Of a stretch of 54,211 nucleotides of DNA, positions 27,801 to 35,137 are shown in pieces. The translations under genes and the position numbers were made by a program. The stretch is from a virus: the IMG/VR virus record IMGVR_UViG_3300010885_030189, positions 1-54,211 of that record. One strand, given 5' to 3'. Positions within the stretch are counted from its first letter, which is position 1. Every line of letters begins with the position of its first letter. The notes beneath the pieces were generated by a model. The model saw nothing but the letters and a program-made list of their open reading frames with translations. It was not told the origin of the DNA and ran no database searches.

Positions 27801-27865
27801 TTTACTCTTTGAACGAGAACGCCAAATGATTGCGAATTTGATACTTGGGAAATTTCTACAGACAT
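24806..27865 (-). CDS. Long tail fibre protein with 12-residue tandem repeats, 1019 aa
   Basis: A 1019-aa fibre. The N-terminal part (about 1-250) includes phrases common in phage fibre heads (FVVYNDMHDQGVFLDMGINS, VGINNTAPDARLTVTGTANV). The shaft has 11 successive 12-residue units of the type AVTGNATFSNSI, then more loosely repeated TGN/SGN strands. The C-terminal region (about 890-1010) contains a module also found in gp8: ISLG...FA..D.(I/V).Y.V..GN.A..GL. No S74 chaperone is present. The fibre probably forms a long beta-structured trimer; the tip function is unknown. Confidence 0.8.
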   Translation of the reverse strand: MSVEISQVSNSQSFGVLVQRVNDVAETLSSNVVTTGALSGGAVTYGNAFISGILGSNLIYASQISGGNISTNSALVIVSNTYVNNYLTIGNTSVNAAFGYVSETQAIGTFNASVNSFIEATTTNDNTGPNASADFVVYNDMHDQGVFLDMGINSTNWANDDWTINGPSDSYLYASGGDLSIGTAEENYISFFTNGTFIENQRVKITSGGNVGINNTAPDARLTVTGTANVSANVRIGGVTTIANSISVVTVDSNLIPKTNNLYNLGNSSNRWASLYVSGSTIYLGTVTLTDSGGNLRMPGGIVDGTLTVNSSITGSNSIAITGNATFSNTIAVTGNAVFSNSIATTGNAVFSNSIAVTGNATLSNTISVTGNATFSNSIAATGNATFSNSIAVTGNATFSNLIAVTGNATFSNTIAVTGNAAFSNQMTVTGNVVISNTIAVTGNATFSNLVTISGDVSVVNSNISITTNSAIGFNVGNSTINTTANTSSFRTGNSTNFAFVNSSYISLSNSTSTFAFVNTSTLSVTNIAGLITTASQPLVAANSAVYLGGNTAADLKAYADAAYSNAITNAGRDAAGLTTGTLPSARMSGSYTGITTVGTLSTLTVGNSTSVATISTNNITTTGNVSVGGNSSVAGNLTVTGNTSITGNLVVSGAFTNSVIAGDLTVQGNFNVVGTTSSGSSATGDIIPSANSINLGSTTKRFTLWAMGANFANPVTVTNSVSFGNTMPSTNAVLLGNSTLRWELSSNSILANNITVSNTLGVAANSTFSGNVYITGLASFTSNTTAANNIFTANSTFSGNATFNSNATFSANIAVSNVTINSVSQLYSTKYLVQANTTLVHTADAFAAGTYRSAEYILQMTSGQYYQSSKLLVLHDGINALVTEYAQLATANSLGTFSTDINAGNVRLRMTPASPYSITANSTGVSSAANSISLGLASTYFALNDRIYYTVPTGNSAVGGLTGNSAYFISFVNSTALALSLTSGGANIDLTEARTGAGETHYLRGDVTVALTRTSLVV
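26513..26908 (-). repeat. 36-bp coding tandem repeat, 11 copies
   Basis: Eleven 36-bp units encode 12-residue repeats (consensus AVTGNATFSNSI) in the 1019-aa fibre. The units vary at a few positions (AVF, ATL, AAF, VVI). The period is exact, with no spacer sequence between units. Confidence 0.92.
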
Positions 27866-27868
27866 TTA

Positions 27869-28084
27869 TTACATTTTTCCTAATAGAGTTCTTAGCATAT
27901 CTTTAATTTCATTAATATCATTTTTCATGGTATCATGTTCCTTAACGACTGTAGCCATTTTTAACTTATACTCACGTTCTAACTTATATTTATTGAGTTC
28001 GTTATTATCGCAATTTACAATACCCTTGCTACCTTTTTGACGAAGTAGATTTTTGTGATCTTGTACTCTTAAATACTCAACCAT
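27869..28084 (-). CDS. Small charged helical protein, 71 aa, unknown function
   Basis: A 71-aa protein. The N-terminus (MVEYLRVQDHKNLLRQKGSK) is basic and the C-terminal half is a predicted coiled coil (VKEHDTMKNDINEIKDMLRT). It is packed one base after the 838-aa gene and three bases before the 1019-aa fibre. I do not recognise the family. It may help fibre assembly or attachment, but only the location suggests this. Confidence 0.6.
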   Translation of the reverse strand: MVEYLRVQDHKNLLRQKGSKGIVNCDNNELNKYKLEREYKLKMATVVKEHDTMKNDINEIKDMLRTLLGKM

Positions 28085-28085
28085 A

Positions 28086-30602
28086 TTACACCTGCAATGC
28101 TATTGCTCTCATATCTTTCGCTCTTGGAAAGACCGCTGTTCCTTCAGAAACAGGAACAATCTTAATAGCGAAAGATTTATATGAATCGAATATAGCGTAT
28201 TTATTATTCATGTATCTAACGATATTACTGTTATCGCTGAACACAAAAGCTTGGCGCTTGTCGATAAGATCTGGAATCACGCCAAACGCTGCATTAGCAA
28301 TATCAAATGGAGGGGTTTCTTCCAAACGAACCTTAGTAGTATCAGCAGCATTAATTCTGATTATTTTACCAGTAAAAAATTTAGTCGATTCGATATCTTT
28401 TAAATATATAATATCATTTTGATTAATTTGTTCTGAAGAACTGATAGTAATCCAATTACTTGTAGAATTACATGTGCAAGAATTAGCAAATAGTTCTACG
28501 CTTCTTGGTAAACCATATTCTAGTTCGAGGAAATCATCAACGTTCGCAGTACTACTTAACATTGAAGGTGATGATATTTCTACAAGTTTAGTCCAGTATT
28601 TGCTATCAAATTTTTGTACATCTTCTCTGTTTTGAAATCTTGCATATACTAAGAAATCTGTAGTTGCAGGACGGTAAGCAGTTAGGAAAACACGAATGTC
28701 TTCGGCGTCTTGACCTTCAGCAAGAACAACGTTCTTCGAAATATAACGAGAAGTTCCTGTATAGTTTGCATTGTAATTTTCGCTAAAATAACTATATTCT
28801 TGTGCAATAGTATTGACAGAATAATCATCTGTTTTTAACAAATCATAACTTGAATTGGCTGTAAAAAATCCTGTAACGTCAGTAATAACGATTAAATTCG
28901 GTGTTACGTTATCAACATATCCTCTTCCAGATACGTGGCCAGTACTATCATTTTTCTGCATGATATAATCACCAATAGTAAATGGATTATCTTCCACTAC
29001 CATTTTAAATCCATAAAGCTTTTCTTTTGGCACGATTTGATTAGAAGTAAACGTTGCCATTCTAGAAGCGCCGACGTCGATATATGGCGAAATTTTATTG
29101 TTTGACGTAGTCATTGCAGAATAAACTTGAATAGTAGTATCACCTTTTCTGCCAGGAGGTAATGCATTATACTCATTACTTCTTGACATTAGTGATCTTG
29201 GATAATCATACAATTCTTTTTCAACATTATTAGTAAGTGGGATAGGTTCAGAATCCATTGTTTTATTTGGACCACTAGCACCAACAAACGACCAAGAAGT
29301 ATTAGTTTGTGGAGGCGCTATGTCAGCAAATTGAGGAACAATAGCGGTGTAAGAGCTATTATATACGCTAGTAACTTTAATAGATGCGCCGGAAACAAGA
29401 CCAATAATATACTTTCCTCTAGAATTACTGAAATTTACAGTAGTATTAGAAGTAACGTTGTCTACGATAAATTTAACGACGTTTGGATTTATCGGATCAT
29501 CTTCAATTTTTATCCCACCATATAGTAATTCTGCTCCACCCAGGCCACCAGCTCCGCCTCTGATAGCTCCAAATAAACAGTTGCCGTCAGAAAATCTAGC
29601 ATTCGCACGAATTCTTAAAGTAGTGCCATCAATTATTTCAGTTACTGTACCAACCTGTATAGTTGAACGATCATTTGCTCCAACAAAAATTAATTGGTTT
29701 GTTGCAGAAGAAAATGTATTAGTAAAAGGAACAGTAATAGTGTTCGAACCTGCTGTAGTAATTACGCTGTCATAAACCGAGGTGATGACAGCGTTCGCAT
29801 TAGAAACAAACCCCTTTACTTGATATGAAGTAACAAAGGTACCAACACAATTTGTTAGTTTAAGATTAGTTTGATTAGCAGTCGCTATAACAGCTGTTGC
29901 AACATTACTACCAGTACTGTTAGCTTGAAATATTTTCTCACCAACAGTAAATGCTCCTGTATTAGAAGACATAATCAATCTAGCGAAACTGTAGTTGTTA
30001 TTAGATACCACTACTCGTTCTCTAGGATAAAAACTACCGATTTTTTCTTTGCCCATTATATAATCTGATCTTTTTGATGTAAATGCTGCTACACCAGAAG
30101 TAGCTGTAAAATCAGCTCTGTATAATTTAAATTTTATATCTTCTGTTTGAACTGCAGTAAATTGAAGATCATTAGATGATAAGAATAAAGTACCAGTATC
30201 ATTATTAGTTTTGATTGGGCTACCAGTCGTTACGTCGATAGCAGGTGCGTCTTTCGTGCCAATTATATCAGCTGTCCAAATAGTATAATCTGGGTTACCG
30301 CCGTCTGGTATAATTACAATTGCATATGAAGTACCAGAATGTAAAAATAATGGAGCATTAAAAGGTACATATGTTGAAACAGAAGCGTCATCGCTAATTT
30401 TAACGTCGGCAGCAGCTAATTTAGTTCTACCAAGAGGAAGAACGTATTTTGTTGGATTGCCATTATCTGTATCGCGAATTTCTACTGTAATACCTAAACT
30501 ATCGCTTTTAGATGCAAAAAATAATTCAAGGCTGGTTAAATAAATGCCAGCAACACCGTTATCAGGTTCGTTAACATAAAATGTTTGTGCAATTGGTTTC
30601 AT
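28086..30602 (-). CDS. Baseplate/fibre structural protein (C-terminal part of a DUF4815-type protein), 838 aa
   Basis: An 838-aa protein starting MKPIAQTFYVNEPDNGVAGI, then IYLTSLELFFASKSDSLGIT and YVLPLGRTKL. As I recall, this 'AQTF.V....GI(F/Y)(V/L)TS(V/L)(D/E)L(F/Y)FA.K' start is found within long DUF4815-type structural proteins of cyanophages and related viruses, where it follows the part encoded here by the next gene upstream. It contains beta-modules shared with other baseplate proteins (about residues 215-285 and 540-600). The upstream gene ends in the same frame only 11 codons earlier. A good ribosome site (AGAAGG) and a late-type box precede the ATG, so independent translation is likely. 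Confidence 0.7.
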   Translation of the reverse strand: MKPIAQTFYVNEPDNGVAGIYLTSLELFFASKSDSLGITVEIRDTDNGNPTKYVLPLGRTKLAAADVKISDDASVSTYVPFNAPLFLHSGTSYAIVIIPDGGNPDYTIWTADIIGTKDAPAIDVTTGSPIKTNNDTGTLFLSSNDLQFTAVQTEDIKFKLYRADFTATSGVAAFTSKRSDYIMGKEKIGSFYPRERVVVSNNNYSFARLIMSSNTGAFTVGEKIFQANSTGSNVATAVIATANQTNLKLTNCVGTFVTSYQVKGFVSNANAVITSVYDSVITTAGSNTITVPFTNTFSSATNQLIFVGANDRSTIQVGTVTEIIDGTTLRIRANARFSDGNCLFGAIRGGAGGLGGAELLYGGIKIEDDPINPNVVKFIVDNVTSNTTVNFSNSRGKYIIGLVSGASIKVTSVYNSSYTAIVPQFADIAPPQTNTSWSFVGASGPNKTMDSEPIPLTNNVEKELYDYPRSLMSRSNEYNALPPGRKGDTTIQVYSAMTTSNNKISPYIDVGASRMATFTSNQIVPKEKLYGFKMVVEDNPFTIGDYIMQKNDSTGHVSGRGYVDNVTPNLIVITDVTGFFTANSSYDLLKTDDYSVNTIAQEYSYFSENYNANYTGTSRYISKNVVLAEGQDAEDIRVFLTAYRPATTDFLVYARFQNREDVQKFDSKYWTKLVEISSPSMLSSTANVDDFLELEYGLPRSVELFANSCTCNSTSNWITISSSEQINQNDIIYLKDIESTKFFTGKIIRINAADTTKVRLEETPPFDIANAAFGVIPDLIDKRQAFVFSDNSNIVRYMNNKYAIFDSYKSFAIKIVPVSEGTAVFPRAKDMRAIALQV

Positions 30603-30627
30603 TTTTTTACCTTCTATGAATACTTTA

Positions 30628-30635
30628 TATTTATC
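30628..30635 (-). promoter_or_regulatory. Late promoter-like motif upstream of the 838-aa gene
   Basis: GATAAATA on the minus strand, 26 bases before the ATG and directly after the stop of the DUF4815-type gene. It is one mismatch from the T4 late box; position is similar to the other copies. Confidence 0.4.
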
Positions 30636-33600
30636 TTATTCATCGCCATCATCGTCATCATCATCATCATCATCATCATCATCTTCGCCCTCGCATGAGC
30701 AATCATCATCGTCACCATCATCATCTTCATCCCCATATGCACTTTCTATGCCGCCACCACTAGATTCCCATGCGCTTGCAGTATAGTCTGAAACATCTTT
30801 AGTTTCTGTTACTGTTGTAGGGGTTACTACTGTATTATTATTAACGACACTAGTATTATTAACAACGTTAGTAACTGTAGTATGATTTTCTGTTATGTGA
30901 TTAGTTATGTTATTAGTTATGTTATTGGTAACTCTGTTATCATTGAATATGTTAATTACAGGTTCAATTTTTGGACCCTGCTCAACTTCTAATGTAACAT
31001 TGTTATCTGTTGTAGTAGTTTTAATTTCTTTTTCATCATATACTTCATGGGAAGATAAAACAACATCTCTTGTACGTAGGGTTGCTTGTCCTTTACCAAC
31101 AGAAAGTTTGCTAGCATAATATGTACCAATCGCTTGTGTAGTGATGTTATTAAATTTAGTAGTTAAATTATCAACATCACAAAGCATAAAGGTCAATTCT
31201 TCTGCTTGGAACTGGCTAGGAGGAATCAGAAAATAACCATAGATAGTACCATCATTACCAACCTTTAGAGGAGCGCCGCCACCAGCTATGTACTCTCTTG
31301 AACCGACAGTAAAATACAAATCTGTTAACATACACCAACCAGTAACGTCGATGTTATTGAAATATGCATAAAGTCTAGCTCCAGGCTTCAATCCAGTAGC
31401 GCTAAATTTTATTCTTGCACTTTGGATGTAAGGCATTATACTTACATCTGTAACAAATTCTCCAAGTTTAATGTCAGTAGTTTTAGGAGCAGTAAGATCT
31501 AATATAGTGCCAGTTGTAGTTTGTTTAGTTGTAGTAGTGGTGGTAGTTTTTTGGTTAAACGTTTTATAAACATTACCTTGAGCGTCAGTTTGTCTACTAG
31601 TTTCTGTTTTATCGCCAACAGAAGGTGTAGATTTAGAAGAATTAGGAACAGTTTCCCAATTACCCCATTGAGTACCCCAAGCCTTCTTTAGATTAATCCA
31701 GTTCGAAGCTAAATCTAACGTATCACTAACAGTTGGAGTATCTTTTAATGATGGCGATGTTTGATAATTTGGTGTTAAAGTTACACTAGATTTATAAACG
31801 AATATATTTCCTTCAACACAATTACGGACCTTGCTAGCATAATTTTGCGCAATCCATCCTACCTGTTTATAATTTAACATTACGTATGGTCCAACCTGGA
31901 CAGTATTAACGCTTAATTCTGGATCGTAATCAAAAACTTCTTGTCTTTGTGCAAATCTTGGACGAAGCTCTCCTTTGGAAATACTAATATTATAATTTGG
32001 ATCTAAAGTATCTCCAACATCATGTCCGTTAAATGGGTCAACAAGCATACCGTTTTTAAAACGATTTAGACCTGTAGTATCATTTTTAACCAACATATTT
32101 GAAGTTGATTGTTCAAGAAGATTAAGCGATGTATAATATTCTAAGTTATCAATTCTCTGCGCCAACGTGCCAATTTCTTGCATCGTGTAGCGTTTATTTT
32201 GAGTAATCTTAGTAGTGATAGAATAATCATATCTATCAAGCAGTTTAGCTTGTCTTGGTGTCAAAGAAGGATATGGCGGTATAGTTATTATACCGAGAGC
32301 CATAGTTCCAGTAGGTTTAACTGGTGGAGAAGGTCTTGCATTTGATACGCCTTCAACTATTTTAAACTGACCTTTAATATCAATTACTGCAAGATCTTTT
32401 CTTGGTAGATAATGCACAACGTCTGCTGACCAATTTGAATCAGGAGAAGGCAGATAAGAGCCAGCTGGAAGAATATCTAATCCAACGTTGACAGGGTTTA
32501 CAGATGCGCTAGCTTCATTTTGAGTAACAGTAGAAACATTTTGAACGAAAGGACGGAAGTCTACGCAGTCTCTAAGATCATAAGTTATGTTTTTTCTAGA
32601 TACTACTTTTGGAATTTCTGCAGTAGTAATAGCTGTAGTGTTTGCAAGATTAACATCATCAATAGGATATGAATTGGCAGTGAAGAATCCAACGCCTTGT
32701 GATCTATCATGAGTAAATAAGTTTAAATCAATTAACATAGTTGATTTAGCTGACAATACTCCTGTTGAGCCTGTCTTCAATCTTATGTAACTATAACCAT
32801 ATACATTTTCTGATTGATTGTCTTCAAAAATAAATCCGCTTGATGAATCAGGAGCATTAGTAGAATTAGCGTATGTGTCTTCGACATTAGAAATATAAAT
32901 GCCATTAATTTTTTGTACGTCGCCAAGACCTAATGACCATGTTGGGAAAATAGCGCCATTACCATTAGGATGCGTTTTGCAATTAATCTTAACGAATGCA
33001 TTTTTGACAATATTTTTCTTAATCGAAATAGCATTAGTTCTTTTAATATCGTGGTAAATTGCAGTTGATAAAGTAGTTAATAATGTGTCACCTAGAGTAT
33101 AGGTAGCAGTGCTACCAGAAATACTAATTGATCTGTTAGGCTGAGTAAAATCAATTGGAATGCCAGATATAAATGCTTTGTAGTGAGCGTTCGCACTAAC
33201 ACTGGTTTCAAGACCAGTTTTTAATGTTATTTGGCTGGCGCTATCAACACTAGCAATTTCATAATATTCGCCATTAATACGGATCATATCACCAGATCTG
33301 TATTCAGTATCGAAATGAGGTGAGCTAGTTGCAGTTATTGTTGTAGCGCCACTACTAGCAGTAATATTACCTGATTTTACTGTAGAAACAGCATTTGCTG
33401 TTGGTATTACGACGAATGATTCTGCTTCTGCTCTAGAAATTGGATCGCCTGAAACATTAAATTGTTCTGCACCAGAGCCATCTACTGGACTTGGCAAATT
33501 AGAAGTCATAATGCCAGTAGTTTGAATAGAAGATGTTGCTTTATTTCTATAAACATAAGATGCAGCGGTAATACCGTCTGGTTTAACAGCCGACTGACCC

Positions 33601-35129
33601 ATTGGGAAAATCAAAGTATTCAACATTGGTTCTTGGACACTAGAAATATCTGCATCAAGAGTAGCATTTTTAGTTGGGATAATGTCTGCAACAGCTCTTA
33701 CTGCGCCATTATAACGTATGATGCTTTTAACATTAGCAAAATTTTGACCATTATCCATAATGATACCAGTCAAGTATAATCTATATACAGCGTCTGCTGT
33801 ACCAATTATACCAGATTCATATGCTACGCCTTTTACGATAGCTTCACCAATTTTAGCTGTACCGTGAGCTACACCGAGATATTCGCGCCCGCTAACAGCT
33901 GTCTTATAAGCATTACCATGAAGTTCAACTGTAGCGATATTTTCTGAATCGAAATCGCCACAAAATTCTTTAACGTAAACATAATTACCATAGTTTGCGC
34001 TAAGTGTTTGTTGTGAAATAAGCTCTGTATCAGTGCCTTTTCTTAGATTAATTCTATTATTGTTAACATACTCAACTCTATAACCTTCTACGTAACCAAT
34101 ACCTCTTGATGATAGAAGGTTTACGTAATCATGATAGTTAACATCGTCTGCATTTTTTGCACTGGTAGAAAGCAAAAATGGTGAAACAATATAATTACCA
34201 TTAGTTTCATATGTTCTTTTAGCTAACTGTTTACCAAGAGCGGCATATTCGGCTGTATCCTTGATACTTACAGGAACGCCATCTTTAAAATCTACAAGAG
34301 AGAAAAATGAAGTATTACTAGTAGCTTCAGTAGTAACAGCTGTATAAAGAGTTGGAATTAATTGCAAGCGGTGAGCGCCTGGTGCAGCATAGTTAGGTGC
34401 GCCAGCGGCATTATCTAACAATGAAGTATCAGCTTCTGGAGTAACAATATTTTCAATACTATTAAAACCAATTGAAATATTGTTTGGAGAATTGCTATAT
34501 TTTGATACAATTAATGTTTGTGGTCTTACATTAACGAAGAAACCTTTTTGGAAAATTACACCCTGTGTAGTTGTGAAGGCGTACCCCTTACCGGTAGACG
34601 CTATAACAGTTGCAACAGTAATGTTACCTACAATTGAAGTGGTATTTGCAGGATCTGTATTGCCCGATAGTACAAGTACTTCATTATTAGAAAATATATT
34701 TTGGATACTTCCGTTAGGGAAAGTACCAACGTTATTGTATTTGATGTAAATGGTATTAAGGTCTGGGTCTCTAGCAGAAAATCCTGATGCAGTATTAACG
34801 ATGATAGCTGTTAGGCCATTAGTATTATAAACATATCTACTTTGAAAGTCAGATATGTTAGCGATAGCTGTACCATTAGAATATGCATCATTAATTTTTA
34901 CATAATCATAGTTTTTATCGAAAGTAAAAGAACAACCTTCAATTACCGAACCTTCTGTGAAAATATGACGACCAAATTTATCAATTTGGTCTTGCAAAAT
35001 AGTTTGCATCTGATTAAGTTCACGAGTTTGTACGGCTGTTCCTGGTCTGTAAAGAACTCTATAAAAGTTCTTATCGACAGCAAAATCATCATAATAAGGA
35101 CTACGTGATAAGTCTGTTTGTAATGCCAT
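30636..35129 (-). CDS. DUF4815-type virion structural protein with poly-Asp tail, 1497 aa
   Basis: A 1497-aa protein. The N-terminus (LSRSPYYDDFAVDKNFYRVL, then RPGTAVQTRELNQMQ) is the DUF4815 signature found in virion proteins of environmental T4-like phages. The middle is beta-rich; the region around 860-1200 includes NITYDLRDCVDFRPF and RYTMQEIGTLAQRIDNLEYY. Near the C-terminus are repeated NNITNNITNHITENHT turns, then a tail with CSCEGE and 12 Asp in a row. It follows gp8 by 8 bases and occupies the place of T4 genes 9-10, so it probably links fibres to the baseplate. Its stop is in frame with the next gene. Confidence 0.8.
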   Translation of the reverse strand: MALQTDLSRSPYYDDFAVDKNFYRVLYRPGTAVQTRELNQMQTILQDQIDKFGRHIFTEGSVIEGCSFTFDKNYDYVKINDAYSNGTAIANISDFQSRYVYNTNGLTAIIVNTASGFSARDPDLNTIYIKYNNVGTFPNGSIQNIFSNNEVLVLSGNTDPANTTSIVGNITVATVIASTGKGYAFTTTQGVIFQKGFFVNVRPQTLIVSKYSNSPNNISIGFNSIENIVTPEADTSLLDNAAGAPNYAAPGAHRLQLIPTLYTAVTTEATSNTSFFSLVDFKDGVPVSIKDTAEYAALGKQLAKRTYETNGNYIVSPFLLSTSAKNADDVNYHDYVNLLSSRGIGYVEGYRVEYVNNNRINLRKGTDTELISQQTLSANYGNYVYVKEFCGDFDSENIATVELHGNAYKTAVSGREYLGVAHGTAKIGEAIVKGVAYESGIIGTADAVYRLYLTGIIMDNGQNFANVKSIIRYNGAVRAVADIIPTKNATLDADISSVQEPMLNTLIFPMGQSAVKPDGITAASYVYRNKATSSIQTTGIMTSNLPSPVDGSGAEQFNVSGDPISRAEAESFVVIPTANAVSTVKSGNITASSGATTITATSSPHFDTEYRSGDMIRINGEYYEIASVDSASQITLKTGLETSVSANAHYKAFISGIPIDFTQPNRSISISGSTATYTLGDTLLTTLSTAIYHDIKRTNAISIKKNIVKNAFVKINCKTHPNGNGAIFPTWSLGLGDVQKINGIYISNVEDTYANSTNAPDSSSGFIFEDNQSENVYGYSYIRLKTGSTGVLSAKSTMLIDLNLFTHDRSQGVGFFTANSYPIDDVNLANTTAITTAEIPKVVSRKNITYDLRDCVDFRPFVQNVSTVTQNEASASVNPVNVGLDILPAGSYLPSPDSNWSADVVHYLPRKDLAVIDIKGQFKIVEGVSNARPSPPVKPTGTMALGIITIPPYPSLTPRQAKLLDRYDYSITTKITQNKRYTMQEIGTLAQRIDNLEYYTSLNLLEQSTSNMLVKNDTTGLNRFKNGMLVDPFNGHDVGDTLDPNYNISISKGELRPRFAQRQEVFDYDPELSVNTVQVGPYVMLNYKQVGWIAQNYASKVRNCVEGNIFVYKSSVTLTPNYQTSPSLKDTPTVSDTLDLASNWINLKKAWGTQWGNWETVPNSSKSTPSVGDKTETSRQTDAQGNVYKTFNQKTTTTTTTKQTTTGTILDLTAPKTTDIKLGEFVTDVSIMPYIQSARIKFSATGLKPGARLYAYFNNIDVTGWCMLTDLYFTVGSREYIAGGGAPLKVGNDGTIYGYFLIPPSQFQAEELTFMLCDVDNLTTKFNNITTQAIGTYYASKLSVGKGQATLRTRDVVLSSHEVYDEKEIKTTTTDNNVTLEVEQGPKIEPVINIFNDNRVTNNITNNITNHITENHTTVTNVVNNTSVVNNNTVVTPTTVTETKDVSDYTASAWESSGGGIESAYGDEDDDGDDDDCSCEGEDDDDDDDDDDDDGDE
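30640..30735 (-). repeat. GAT trinucleotide repeat encoding an acidic tail
   Basis: A run of ATC/TCA triplets on the plus strand (GAT/GAC on the coding strand) encodes two acidic blocks, EDDDGDDDD and twelve consecutive Asp, separated by CSCEGE. Triplet runs like this are prone to in-frame length change. Confidence 0.85.
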
Positions 35130-35137
35130 ATTTTCCT

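Noticed and set aside
9167-27865. Diversity-generating retroelement targeting the adhesin genes
   Set aside because: No reverse transcriptase, template/variable repeat pair or C-type lectin target was seen; the repeats are tandem shaft units.
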